In this document: piece after piece, positions 1-6,136 of the stretch
Layout of the letters: every line of letters begins with the position of its first letter
Numbering within the stretch: the stretch's first letter is position 1
Source: a virus
Direction: 5' to 3' (one strand)
Virus record (IMG/VR): IMGVR_UViG_3300035698_023415
Coordinates: 1-20,561 of that record
Length of the DNA stretch: 20,561 nucleotides
Program-made: the position numbers and the translations under genes
The notes under the pieces: model-generated
The model's database searches: none
Told to the model about the DNA's origin: nothing
What the model saw: only the letters and a program-made list of their open reading frames with translations

Positions 1-185
1 ATAAGCCTAAAGCTGGAGTTGATGTTTCTATTGGTACTGATTTAGCACCTATTTGGTATGAAGGCGATAAAAAATATGTTTTATATTTAGGTGGAGATGA
101 ACATTATGTTAAAGATGATAATGAAGCTAACGCAAGAGCCAAAATGCTAATCTATTTAATCAAAGAAGGACTGGTGAAACTATGA
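1..185 (+). CDS. Unknown phage protein, C-terminal part (5' end outside window)
   Basis: Reading from base 3, an open frame of 60 codons ends at TGA 183-185. The visible part is acidic and rich in G, D and Y, with one long hydrophilic stretch and no recognisable motif. Its stop overlaps the next start as ATGA, so the two genes are probably translationally coupled. The start lies before the window, so neither length nor family can be judged. Confidence 0.7.
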   Translation, partial: KPKAGVDVSIGTDLAPIWYEGDKKYVLYLGGDEHYVKDDNEANARAKMLIYLIKEGLVKL

Positions 186-826
186 AAATTCACATATCAA
201 AGAATGGTTCAGATGAAAATGGAAATGGGTCTAAGGAAAATCCTTTAAAAACAAAAGAGTTTGCAGAGAAACAGATGTCCAATGGTGATGACATAATTGA
301 CAAGGATAAGTTAGACGAGAAAATAATTGGTGATGTTATATCAGGAATATTTAATACAATGGAAAAAGAACATGCTGATTTATTCAAACCAATTATTGAA
401 AGTTCAAAACTTAATTTAAAACAGATTGATGATTTTGAAATATTTTATTTAAAATTTATCTATACTTATTCTAATTTTCTTGATGTGCTGATAAAAAATT
501 GTATTTCTGAAAATAAAGATGTAAAGTTCATTTTTAAACATAGTGATTTTATAGAAGCCCATTATCAAAAAATTATTCAACAAAAGGAAGGCTTTGCTTG
601 TTGTGCCGATAAATCAAGAACTATAATGAATAAATTACTTAATTGGTTTTTGTCTGGCGAAGAAATAGTATTTAATTATGAACAAGAATATACTTTTCAT
701 CTACCAAGTAAGGTTTTTACAAAACATATAGACATTGTTGATTTTTATGATGGTTTAAAACATTTGTATTATGGTAATCCAGAAAAATATATGAAAACCC
801 TTTTAAGTGTTCACAAAATAGGATAA
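182..826 (+). CDS. Hypothetical phage protein, 214 aa
   Basis: The gene starts at the ATG overlapping the preceding stop and gives a 214-residue protein that I do not recognise. The first 45 residues are polar and look disordered. The remainder is mixed helical with many F, Y and K residues and a CC pair near residue 140. There is no signal peptide, membrane segment or catalytic motif that I can identify. It belongs to a run of short same-strand genes, so an accessory phage function is likely but cannot be specified. Confidence 0.75.
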   Translation: MKIHISKNGSDENGNGSKENPLKTKEFAEKQMSNGDDIIDKDKLDEKIIGDVISGIFNTMEKEHADLFKPIIESSKLNLKQIDDFEIFYLKFIYTYSNFLDVLIKNCISENKDVKFIFKHSDFIEAHYQKIIQQKEGFACCADKSRTIMNKLLNWFLSGEEIVFNYEQEYTFHLPSKVFTKHIDIVDFYDGLKHLYYGNPEKYMKTLLSVHKIG

Positions 827-830
827 ATTT

Positions 831-986
831 ATGGATTTAAAGCAAAAGTATCTAGATTATAAGCATATAATAAATATAGGTAGAGAGAGAGCAATAAGAA
901 AATGTGGAATACTTAAAGACCCATTTTTTAACAAATATCATAAATTAAGTGTTAAAGATGGCTATATAGTATTTGATAAAAAATAA
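831..986 (+). CDS. Small hypothetical protein, 51 aa
   Basis: An ATG four bases after the previous stop opens a 51-codon frame ending in TAA. The product is basic (many K, R, Y) with no clear motif. The upstream sequence AAAATAGGAT, which lies in the end of the previous gene, could serve as a weak ribosome binding site. The tight spacing and shared strand support a real gene; its function is unknown. Confidence 0.55.
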   Translation: MDLKQKYLDYKHIINIGRERAIRKCGILKDPFFNKYHKLSVKDGYIVFDKK

Positions 987-1010
987 TTTATAAAGATAGG
1001 AGAATAAGGA

Positions 1011-1148
1011 ATGATTAAAAAAGTTGGAGCTACGATTGGACAGATACAATGGTTATTGTTTTGGATTTCTATGGTAGATAATAGATTTTTTATAGTATGG
1101 ATTATTTCTTTATTTTTTGAGAATAAAATGGAGGATGAAGTAGAATGA
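1011..1148 (+). CDS. Small membrane protein, 45 aa
   Basis: The ATG follows a good Shine-Dalgarno (AGGAGAATAAGGA). The 45-residue product has a hydrophobic core from about residue 13 to 37, rich in W, L, F and I, flanked by K residues at the start and an acidic tail (MEDEVE). It probably has one or two membrane-spanning segments. Its stop overlaps the next gene start in an ATGA junction. Small inner-membrane proteins of this kind are common in phage accessory regions; no specific role can be assigned. Confidence 0.6.
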   Translation: MIKKVGATIGQIQWLLFWISMVDNRFFIVWIISLFFENKMEDEVE

Positions 1149-1471
1149 TTTGTAAAAATATTATCTGGTTTGATATTGATGCAACATTAATTTGTGATGG
1201 TAACTGTAAAAAAGCTTGGGGTATTAACACACGAGCTAGAAATCAGTTGTCAAAAAGTAATGAAGATGATTTTGAATGGTTATCTGACAAAGAGTTAGGA
1301 ATCGCTCCAATAGATCCAGGAACAGAAGAGGGTGTTGATAAAAAACCTCAAATAGAAAAAGACAGATTAAATAGATGGTGTGCTAGAGAATGTGAACATT
1401 CTACTATAATCGAAAATAATATAGAATTTAAATTAAAAAACTTTAATACAAGAGTGAAAAATATTGGATGA
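1145..1471 (+). CDS. Conserved phage protein of unknown function, cysteine-rich
   Basis: This 108-residue protein has a Cys-containing N-terminus ([12 protein letters not shown]), a central segment ending [14 protein letters not shown], and a Cys motif [10 protein letters not shown] near residues 92-101. I recognise this layout from phage and prophage hypothetical proteins that share the CKKAWGIN, PxDPGT and WCARECER elements; their function is unknown. The cysteines may bind a metal. Starts and ends overlap both neighbours by four bases, so it sits in a coupled operon with the GGQ protein downstream. Confidence 0.75.
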   Translation: MICKNIIWFDIDATLICDGNCKKAWGINTRARNQLSKSNEDDFEWLSDKELGIAPIDPGTEEGVDKKPQIEKDRLNRWCARECEHSTIIENNIEFKLKNFNTRVKNIG

Positions 1472-1806
1472 AAGAATTAATATTTAGTTTAACAAAAAAG
1501 GATTTTAAAATAGACACTTTTCGAGCAGGCGGTAAGGGTGGTCAAAAACAGAACAAAACAGATTCTGCTGTTAGAATAACTCATATAACTACAGGAATAT
1601 CCTATGAGTCTAGAAACCACAGAGAGCAGTTGAGAAATAAAAAAGAAGCATTTATAAAATTATGTAAAGATAAGAAATTTATACAGTGGTTAAAAATAAG
1701 AGCTTTGAAAATACCTTCTGTTGAAGAGATTGTAGATGAAATGATGAAGCCAGAAAATTTAAAAATAGAAAGTTTCAATCCAACCAATAAAACTTGTAAT
1801 ACCTAA
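1468..1806 (+). CDS. Release-factor-like protein with GGQ domain (peptidyl-tRNA hydrolysis)
   Basis: This 112-residue protein carries a class-1 release factor catalytic domain: residues 17-38 read [20 protein letters not shown], with the GGQ tripeptide at 24-26, followed by the typical [20 protein letters not shown] helix. In this family GGQ enters the ribosomal peptidyl transferase centre and hydrolyses the peptidyl-tRNA ester. Codon-recognition domains of RF1/RF2 (about 360 aa) are absent. It is nearer in size to ArfB/ICT1-type rescue factors (about 140 aa) but lacks an obvious long basic tail. A ribosome-rescue or translation-quality role fits a phage with a large tRNA array. Whether it acts with or without a stop codon cannot be read from sequence. 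Confidence 0.9.
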   Translation: MKELIFSLTKKDFKIDTFRAGGKGGQKQNKTDSAVRITHITTGISYESRNHREQLRNKKEAFIKLCKDKKFIQWLKIRALKIPSVEEIVDEMMKPENLKIESFNPTNKTCNT

Positions 1807-1875
1807 TATTAGTTGTTTTAAGTCCTTTTAATTAAAAACCTATAGTAACCTACCAGTAACTTTTGTTTTTTTTTA

Positions 1876-1937
1876 TTATTTTACATAACTTGTTATTATC
1901 AAACAAGTTACAATAAATAGGTTATTTTACATAACTT
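1876..1937. repeat. 16-base direct repeat, two copies
   Basis: TTATTTTACATAACTT occurs at 1876-1891 and again at 1922-1937, start to start 46 bases apart, inside the gap between two genes. Between and around them are repeated GTTAC/GTAAC words. Such repeats can be regulator or replication-protein binding sites; there is no direct evidence which. Confidence 0.7.
1886..1910 (+). other. Hairpin between repeat copies
   Basis: TAACTTGTT (1886-1894) and AACAAGTTA (1902-1910) are perfect reverse complements around a 7-base loop. No T-run follows, so it is not a standard terminator. It overlaps the first copy of the 16-base repeat and could be an RNA hairpin or a dyad binding site. Confidence 0.5.
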
Positions 1938-1985
1938 ATTGGTAACAAAAGAGTTACAAAACTACAACGAAATTAACCGAGAAAT

Positions 1986-2002
1986 CATGTTTTTAAAACA
2001 TG
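1986..2002. promoter_or_regulatory. Palindromic operator-like site
   Basis: CATGTTTTTAAAACATG is a perfect 8+1+8 palindrome located 38 bases before the GTG start of the next gene. Perfect dyads of this size just ahead of a gene are typical repressor operators. No clear sigma-70 pair of boxes is visible beside it. Confidence 0.45.
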
Positions 2003-2039
2003 TATTTATACAACATATTTATAGAAAGGAAATTTTTAA

Positions 2040-2948
2040 GTGGATTTAGACAAGAAATTTAAACAATTAAGAGCTTTGAAATCTTATAAAAAGTTTTCAG
2101 ATACAGAATTAAAAGAGAAGATAAAGGAAAAAAGAGATAAAGATATTGGTATTGTTTTTAAAAACAAAAAGGAACAGAAATTAGCTGATAATTTAGTAAC
2201 TAAGTATTTTGATGATTTTAATATACAAACTATTTCTGACAAAAATACTTTAAAAGAATTAATATATTTAGAAATAATTCAAATACGATTACATGAGAAG
2301 TTAAATAGCATGTATGATACAGCAAAGGCAGTTCCTACAGGCATGTTAGATGTAATCCAAAAAAATTCTAAAGCTATTATAGAATTAAAAACCACTTTAG
2401 GTTTAAATAGAAAAAATGAAGAGAAGAAAAGTTCTTATGACGCTTTAGAGCATTTACAAGAAAGAGCTAAAGTTTGGAGAGACAATAATGTTGGAAGTAG
2501 AACTATGGTGTGTCCACATTGTAGTAAGATGATTTTAATGAAAATTAGAGTTGACAAATATGATGCTCAGAAGCATCCTTATTTCGAAGACAAAGTTTTA
2601 TTTAACAAACATTTGTTATTTTTATATTTAACTAAGAAAATAACTAAAACAGATATTACATTAATTTTAGAGTGTTCAGAAGATTATATAGATTGGATGG
2701 TGAAAACTATTTGGAAAACAAATTCTAAATATGAGGCTATCTGTTTAAAAGCAAAAAAAGCTAATGAAACTAGTATTCAGAAAAAACTAGAGACAACAGA
2801 ATCTGAAACACCTGCAACTAAGATAATTGAAGAAATAACCACAGAACCACAAAATACAGAAGACATCACAGAGATAGATGTTTCAGAAAATAATGCACCG
2901 CAAGGATCGGCAAATGAAGTTCAAACACAAGGGAAGAAAGAAGTATGA
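2040..2948 (+). CDS. Zinc-ribbon protein, possible small terminase subunit
   Basis: The GTG start follows GAAAGGAAATTTTTAA and gives a 302-residue protein. Residues 1-35 are a charged helix. About 70-125 is helical and contains MLDVIQKNSKAIIELKTTLGL, a layout I associate with phage small terminase-like proteins. A CPHC pair at 158-161 begins a possible zinc knuckle, although no second Cys pair is close by. Around 200-225 is a helix-turn-helix-like segment (KITKTDITLILECSEDYIDWM). The last 70 residues are acidic, low-complexity T/E-rich sequence. The small-terminase idea is an inference. It lies 12 kb from the large terminase with the tRNA array between, which is unusual for a terminase pair. 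Confidence 0.75.
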   Translation: MDLDKKFKQLRALKSYKKFSDTELKEKIKEKRDKDIGIVFKNKKEQKLADNLVTKYFDDFNIQTISDKNTLKELIYLEIIQIRLHEKLNSMYDTAKAVPTGMLDVIQKNSKAIIELKTTLGLNRKNEEKKSSYDALEHLQERAKVWRDNNVGSRTMVCPHCSKMILMKIRVDKYDAQKHPYFEDKVLFNKHLLFLYLTKKITKTDITLILECSEDYIDWMVKTIWKTNSKYEAICLKAKKANETSIQKKLETTESETPATKIIEEITTEPQNTEDITEIDVSENNAPQGSANEVQTQGKKEV

Positions 2949-3363
2949 AATTTTTATTGAAGCTTTTAAGTTTTGGGCTATAAAATTAGGATTTGGTAAT
3001 ATCTCTGTAACTAGAGACAACAGATACAAAGGTCATCTTATTACTGAATTTATAGGTAAAAGAAAAGTACAATTAAAATATAATGTTAGAAGATTAGCGA
3101 AATGGAGTTATCCATTAATATTATTAGGGGTTTTTCATGAATTGGGTCACATAAAACATGATTTACCTTATGGAACAGATAAAGAAATAATAAAATCTGA
3201 ATACGAAGCAGAAAAATTTGCTTTAAAATTAATGAAGATACATTATCCAGAATTCATGGAAGAGGTTTCTGCTCACTATAAATATAAGTTATCAACAAAA
3301 AGATTTAAGAGAACATTCCCTTTACATTGGGTGGCTTTCAATAAAATTAAAAAATATAAATAA
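2914..3363 (+). CDS. HELGH metallopeptidase-like protein
   Basis: I place the start at ATG 2914 because AAGGA lies 8 bases before it. An in-frame start at 2878 has no such site. The 149-residue product has a zinc-peptidase motif FHELGHIKHD (HExxH at 75-79) and a downstream acidic helix SEYEAEKFAL (95-104) that could supply the third zinc ligand. This pattern resembles ImmA/IrrE-type peptidases, which in mobile elements often cleave repressors. No helix-turn-helix is present in the protein. The gene overlaps the upstream one by 35 bases. The palindrome ahead of the upstream gene may be the regulated site, but that link is inference. Confidence 0.75.
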   Translation: MKFKHKGRKKYEIFIEAFKFWAIKLGFGNISVTRDNRYKGHLITEFIGKRKVQLKYNVRRLAKWSYPLILLGVFHELGHIKHDLPYGTDKEIIKSEYEAEKFALKLMKIHYPEFMEEVSAHYKYKLSTKRFKRTFPLHWVAFNKIKKYK

Positions 3364-3365
3364 TA

Positions 3366-3403
3366 CCCCTTTACTTTTTTTGTGGTTTAGGTATTATATA
3401 AAT
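3366..3403 (+). promoter_or_regulatory. Promoter-like element, copy 1 of 2
   Basis: The element has CCCCTTTACTTTTT, then GTTTAGGTATTATATAA. A -35-like TTTACT (3370-3375) and a -10-like TATTAT (3392-3397) are 16 bases apart. It follows a gene end and points into the tRNA array. The second copy downstream has the same boxes and spacing. Confidence 0.6.
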
Positions 3404-3431
3404 GAAGCTAATAAAATATTTATTTTTTACC

Positions 3432-3469
3432 CCCCTTTACTTTTTAGCAAGTTTAGGTATTATATAAGT
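3432..3469 (+). promoter_or_regulatory. Promoter-like element, copy 2 of 2
   Basis: This repeats copy 1 at an offset of 66 bases: CCCCTTTACTTTTT, TTTACT at 3436-3441, 16-base spacer, TATTAT at 3458-3463, and the shared GTTTAGGTATTATATAA. The middle of the spacer differs while the boxes and flanks match, as expected for conserved promoter contacts. Transcription would begin near 3470. Confidence 0.65.
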
Positions 3470-3492
3470 ATAGGGTAGTAAGTTTTTTAGGC

Positions 3493-3540
3493 AATAAGAG
3501 GTAGCTCCTTTTCCAAAGCCTAATCTTTGGATAGCTTATT
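3493..3540 (+). other. Structured leader before first tRNA
   Basis: AATAAG (3493-3498) pairs with CTTATT (3535-3540), and inside lies CCAAAG/CTTTGG (3513-3518, 3525-3530) around a 6-base loop. The fold ends four bases before tRNA-Pro and could be a processing signal for the primary transcript. Confidence 0.4.
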
Positions 3541-3543
3541 TAT

Positions 3544-3618
3544 CTGCGGGTAGGCGAGTGGCAAGCCACACCGTTTGGGGCGGTGACGTCGGTGGTTCGA
3601 TCCCATCTCTGCAGACCA
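3544..3618 (+). tRNA. tRNA-Pro (TGG)
   Basis: All arms fold. Acceptor CTGCGGG pairs with TCTGCAG with two G-T pairs; the anticodon stem CACCG/CGGTG encloses TTTGGGG; the T-loop is TTCGATC; CCA is encoded. It is the first tRNA after the two promoter-like elements. Confidence 0.95.
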
Positions 3619-3622
3619 TTTT

Positions 3623-3716
3623 TGTACATGTGAGCGAAAATATCCCTCCTTTCTTTGGGAGTATTTATATAAATATTCTTTTTTTGCTGCTCCCAACTCA
3701 CATGTACATTTTTTTA
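3623..3716 (+). terminator. Large two-part stem with T-run; terminator or attenuator-like RNA
   Basis: TGTACATGTGAG (3623-3634) pairs perfectly with CTCACATGTACA (3697-3708), followed by seven Ts. TTGGGAG (3655-3661) pairs with CTCCCAA (3690-3696), directly extending the 3' side to 19 paired bases, with a 20-base bulge on the 5' side. The GGGAG strand could alternatively pair with ATCCC at 3642-3646, giving a competing hairpin. It lies between tRNA-Pro and a new promoter-like sequence. Confidence 0.6.
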
Positions 3717-3727
3717 AAAATAATCCT

Positions 3728-3756
3728 TTGTGGGTTAATGTAAAATATAGTATAAT
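3728..3756 (+). promoter_or_regulatory. Sigma-70-like promoter
   Basis: TTGTGG (3728-3733), a 17-base spacer and consensus TATAAT (3751-3756) lie just after the T-run of the preceding stem and 10 bases before tRNA-His. It would restart transcription of the array after partial termination. Confidence 0.55.
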
Positions 3757-3766
3757 GAAAACATAT

Positions 3767-3841
3767 GGGGATTGTAGTGTAATGGCAGCACGACAGTTTG
3801 TGAAGCTGTTTGAATGGGGTCAGAACCCATCATTCCTCCCA
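3767..3841 (+). tRNA. tRNA-His (GTG)
   Basis: The anticodon stem ACAGT/GCTGT encloses TTGTGAA. An extra 5' G at 3767 faces C73 before CCA, the G-1:C73 pair that identifies tRNA-His. The acceptor has one T-T mismatch. The T-loop GTCAGAA inside ATGGG/CCCAT departs from the usual TTCRA sequence. Confidence 0.9.
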
Positions 3842-3872
3842 AATTTAAATTGTGACAAAAAAAGGAGATAAT

Positions 3873-4340
3873 GTGAAAAAATTTATAATTAGTTTTTTAG
3901 TAGCAACATTAATGTTTTGCACTTTAGGCATTGAAGAATCGGCAGCACAAGTAACACCAGATGTTGACCCAATGTTAAATCCTGTTTATAGAGCAATTCC
4001 TATTGATGTAGGAGATTGGTTAGAAGCATTGCCTAATTTAAAACAAGGTGGCATGTATTCTGTTCCTGATAGTGTAATTAAATATATTTCAACTACAGTG
4101 TTAGTTGAAGAGCCATTTGAAGCAAAAGGATTAAATATAGAATTTGGAGTTGCTCCAAGTGATAATGAATTATTGTTAGGTGCTTCTTATGAAGTAATAA
4201 AACTTAGAGATTATTTTGACATCCCTATTTTAGATTTAATTGAGTTGAATGTAGGTTATACTTTAGGTGTTATAAATTTGCTTGAAGACAATGAATTTGA
4301 CCATGGACCATGGGTGACAGCTGTTAATGTTAAGTTCTAA
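3873..4340 (+). CDS. Exported protein, possible small outer-membrane beta-barrel
   Basis: I choose GTG 3873, preceded by AAGGAG at 5-base spacing; an in-frame GTG at 3852 has no such site. The 155-residue product begins with a signal peptide (KK, hydrophobic stretch to about residue 19, probable cleavage near SAAQ at 23-26). The mature part has alternating strands in its second half (IEFGVAPSDNELLLGASYEV, then LIELNVGYTLGVINLL) and ends in NVKF. A C-terminal aromatic residue after an alternating strand is a hallmark of outer-membrane barrels, although about 130 residues is small. It lies within the tRNA array and may modify the host envelope, for example in superinfection exclusion; that role is speculation. 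Confidence 0.75.
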   Translation: MKKFIISFLVATLMFCTLGIEESAAQVTPDVDPMLNPVYRAIPIDVGDWLEALPNLKQGGMYSVPDSVIKYISTTVLVEEPFEAKGLNIEFGVAPSDNELLLGASYEVIKLRDYFDIPILDLIELNVGYTLGVINLLEDNEFDHGPWVTAVNVKF

Positions 4341-4375
4341 CAAAGATAATCATTTATTTATACATAGAAAAATTG

Positions 4376-4495
4376 ATGATAAAAAAAAGAGTATCAAGTG
4401 TATATATGGCTTTTTATTTTTGGGTAAATGAGACATTACAATGTACTAAATATTGTTTGTCTGCAAAATTTGATAATAAAAAAAACAAGAAATAA
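4376..4495 (+). CDS. Possible small protein, 39 aa
   Basis: A 39-codon frame opens at ATG 4376, with an internal ATG at 4406. It contains WVNETLQCTKYCLSAKFD, with a CxxxC pair, and ends in a lysine-rich tail. No convincing ribosome binding site precedes either start. It fills an otherwise empty 181-base gap on the coding strand. Confidence 0.35.
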   Translation: MIKKRVSSVYMAFYFWVNETLQCTKYCLSAKFDNKKNKK

Positions 4496-4521
4496 AATTG
4501 TAATTTAAGTAGGAGAAAAAG

Positions 4522-4788
4522 ATGGGCAAGGAAATTAAAGTTGATAAGAAAAATGCTGAAATTGAAATTGAAAATTCTGAAAGATTTGGACCTTTTGTTA
4601 TTGCATCTGCAATATTTAAAGATAAAAATATTTCTAGAAAAAAAGGTTATGGTATTTCTAAGTGTTCAAGATTAGATAGATTTGATGCTAGACAGGGTTT
4701 TCCACGTGCCGAGGGTAGAGCTAAACAAGCTTTATTAAAGAAAGTCAAAAAAGGCAAATCTAAAATACATGAGATTTATTTAGGATGA
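4522..4788 (+). CDS. Hypothetical basic protein, 88 aa
   Basis: The ATG follows AGGAGAAAAAG. The first half is charged and strand-like; the second half has a basic region (KKGYGISKCSRLDRFDARQG) and a lysine-rich helix. I do not recognise a family. The basic C-terminal half could bind nucleic acid. It overlaps the next gene by four bases. Confidence 0.7.
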   Translation: MGKEIKVDKKNAEIEIENSERFGPFVIASAIFKDKNISRKKGYGISKCSRLDRFDARQGFPRAEGRAKQALLKKVKKGKSKIHEIYLG

Positions 4789-5006
4789 TTGAAGATAATT
4801 ATTTATACTATAGTGTTTTAACTAAAAAGATTGAAGATATTAAAAAGCTAAAAAAAAGAATAAAAGAATTAGAAAAACAATTAATGGCAACAGGAAGAAA
4901 AAAGTTTGTTCCAGATATACGTTTGGACTCAATAGCTTCCGAAAGTTGCCAAATAAATTTTCCTAACGAAATTTATACATTGGAAATAAAAAGTGGAACA
5001 TCTTAA
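4785..5006 (+). CDS. Hypothetical coiled-coil protein, 73 aa
   Basis: The start overlaps the upstream stop as ATGA. Residues 12-35 form a strongly charged amphipathic helix (KKIEDIKKLKKRIKELEKQL) typical of a short coiled coil, followed by a strand-rich tail with one Cys. It is coupled to the preceding gene and the pair probably act together; their function is unknown. Confidence 0.65.
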   Translation: MIEDNYLYYSVLTKKIEDIKKLKKRIKELEKQLMATGRKKFVPDIRLDSIASESCQINFPNEIYTLEIKSGTS

Positions 5007-5015
5007 GTAATATTC

Positions 5016-5090
5016 TGCACGATGGTATAATGGCATTATACTGGACTGTTAATCCATGTGATATAGGTTCGAATCCTATTCATGCAGCCA
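5016..5090 (+). tRNA. tRNA-Asn (GTT)
   Basis: The anticodon loop CTGTTAA sits in a TGGA/TCCA stem. The T-arm ATAGG/CCTAT has loop TTCGAAT. The acceptor TGCACGA/TCATGCA has one C-A mismatch. G73 and CCA are encoded, as expected for Asn. Confidence 0.95.
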
Positions 5091-5096
5091 ATAATC

Positions 5097-5309
5097 ATGA
5101 AGACTCAACAACAAAAAATAATTGAAGCTTTAGATTCTTGTGGATGTGAAAAAGGTGAAACTTATGTTTTTACTAAAGAAGATATTAAAACTATGGATAA
5201 AAGATATCAAGTTTTAGATAAATTTTTAAAAGTTAAACGTAAACACGAGAAGCAGTCTTTAAAAAATAAAACAGAATTTAAGTCTTTAGGAGAATATCAA
5301 TATGTTTGA
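5097..5309 (+). CDS. Hypothetical protein, 70 aa
   Basis: An in-frame ATG at 5082 lies inside tRNA-Asn, so I take ATG 5097, six bases after the tRNA CCA. There is no Shine-Dalgarno in the short gap, so once the tRNA is cut out the message would have almost no leader. The product is a charged, helical 70-residue protein with a CGC motif near residue 15. No family is recognised. Confidence 0.6.
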   Translation: MKTQQQKIIEALDSCGCEKGETYVFTKEDIKTMDKRYQVLDKFLKVKRKHEKQSLKNKTEFKSLGEYQYV

Positions 5310-5382
5310 TAGAATGGAAGAAATGAGAATTTTATTTGATAAAAATAGTGCAGATTTTGATGATAGAGGTGTACTTGTATGA
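5302..5382 (+). CDS. Small peptide, 26 aa
   Basis: ATG 5302 overlaps the preceding gene end by 8 bases and has TAGGAG eight to nine bases upstream. The acidic 26-residue product (FDRMEEMRILF then DFDDRG) has no recognised family. Its stop overlaps the next ATG. Confidence 0.45.
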   Translation: MFDRMEEMRILFDKNSADFDDRGVLV

Positions 5383-5438
5383 AACCTACACAAAGTGAAG
5401 GACCCCAAATTATGGAGGAAGAAACTAATACTAGATAA
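5379..5438 (+). CDS. Possible small peptide, 19 aa
   Basis: A 19-codon frame begins MKPTQSEG and overlaps the previous stop as ATGA. An 8-codon TTG frame about 17 bases later, behind GGTGGAG, also begins (M)KPT, suggesting a degenerate duplication. It is too short for a firm call. Confidence 0.3.
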   Translation: MKPTQSEGPQIMEEETNTR

Positions 5439-5488
5439 AAAAGGTGGAGCAAGTTGAAACCAACAGATGCAGGAAAATAAAAATATAA

Positions 5489-5565
5489 TGGACAATAACT
5501 CAAATGGTTAAGAGTGTCTGGTTGAAGCCCAGAAAGTCTAGGCTCGACACCTAGTTGTCCAACCA
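5489..5565 (+). tRNA. tRNA-Phe (GAA)
   Basis: The acceptor TGGACAA/TTGTCCA pairs fully. The anticodon stem TCTGG/CCAGA encloses TTGAAGC. The T-arm CTAGG/CCTAG has loop CTCGACA. A73 and CCA are encoded. Confidence 0.95.
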
Positions 5566-5591
5566 AGTAGACAAGAGCTTTATTTAAAATT

Positions 5592-5810
5592 ATGAAGAAA
5601 AAAGAAAATAATTTTTTAGGTAAAATGAAAGAAATTGTAAATAAAATATCTTTCAACCAAGAAGATCGTTCTTATAATCATAAAAGAATAGTTAGACCAA
5701 AATGTAGATTTTGTGGTAAAGATATTAGAGCATTGAATAACAATGGAATTATTGGTCCAGGTTATTGTGAATGGAATTATGTTTGTAAATCTTGTGGTAA
5801 AGTACAATAA
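5592..5810 (+). CDS. Zinc-ribbon protein, 72 aa
   Basis: This 72-residue protein has a basic N-terminal half and a C-terminal zinc ribbon: CRFCGKDI near residues 38-45 and CKSCGKV near 65-71, two CxxC knuckles about 24 residues apart. Such ribbons in small phage proteins usually bind nucleic acid or partner proteins. It lies between tRNA-Phe and tRNA-Leu(TAG). The specific function is unknown. Confidence 0.7.
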   Translation: MKKKENNFLGKMKEIVNKISFNQEDRSYNHKRIVRPKCRFCGKDIRALNNNGIIGPGYCEWNYVCKSCGKVQ

Positions 5811-5818
5811 AAAAATAT

Positions 5819-5903
5819 GCCTTTGTGGTGAAACTGGTAAACGCCCTTGCCTTAGAAGCAAGCACAGAAATGTTTGAAGGTTCGACTCCTTCCGAAGGCA
5901 CCA
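5819..5903 (+). tRNA. tRNA-Leu (TAG)
   Basis: Class II tRNA of 85 bases. The acceptor GCCTTTG/CGAAGGC pairs fully; the anticodon stem CTTGC/GCAAG encloses CTTAGAA; there is an extended variable arm; the T-arm is GAAGG/CCTTC; A73 and CCA are encoded. Confidence 0.95.
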
Positions 5904-5912
5904 AAATTAAAG

Positions 5913-5989
5913 GTCTCATTAGTGTCAACAGTTGAGCACGTTAGTTTTCCAAACTAACAGGGAGAGCGCAAGTCTCTCATGGGACTCCA
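5913..5989 (+). tRNA. tRNA-Gly (TCC)
   Basis: The anticodon loop TTTCCAA sits in TTAGT/ACTAA. The T-arm GAGAG/CTCTC has loop CGCAAGT, lacking the usual TTC start. The acceptor GTCTCAT/ATGGGAC pairs with one wobble; T73 and CCA follow, consistent with Gly. Confidence 0.93.
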
Positions 5990-6003
5990 AAAATGGGTTA
6001 AAT

Positions 6004-6085
6004 AGCCTTGTGGTGGAATTGGAATACACAGTAGGTTTAAGCCCTACTGCCTTCGGGATTGAGAGTTCAAATCTCTCCGAGGCTA
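6004..6085 (+). tRNA. tRNA-Leu (TAA), CCA not encoded
   Basis: The anticodon stem GTAGG/CCTAC encloses TTTAAGC. It has a class II variable arm and T-arm GAGAG/CTCTC with loop TTCAAAT. The acceptor AGCCTTG/CGAGGCT pairs with one wobble, then A73. The following bases are CTT, so CCA must be added after transcription, unlike most tRNAs here. Confidence 0.93.
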
Positions 6086-6136
6086 CTTTTTAATAACAAT
6101 ATAGTTGTTTAACAAGTAAGAAAGGAAAGGTATGAT

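Noticed and set aside
2003-2021. T4-type late promoter (TATAAATA) on the minus strand
   Set aside because: The matches are AT-rich and point away from all genes.
3402-3467. 21-codon hydrophobic peptide between the two promoter-like elements
   Set aside because: It has no ribosome binding site and its frame is made of the repeated promoter sequence.
3558-3743. 61-codon frame over tRNA-Pro and the following stem
   Set aside because: It runs through tRNA-Pro and a structured terminator-like RNA; the product looks random.
5297-5861. Minus-strand frames across tRNA-Phe, the zinc-ribbon gene and tRNA-Leu
   Set aside because: They lie opposite tRNAs and real genes and have no family resemblance.
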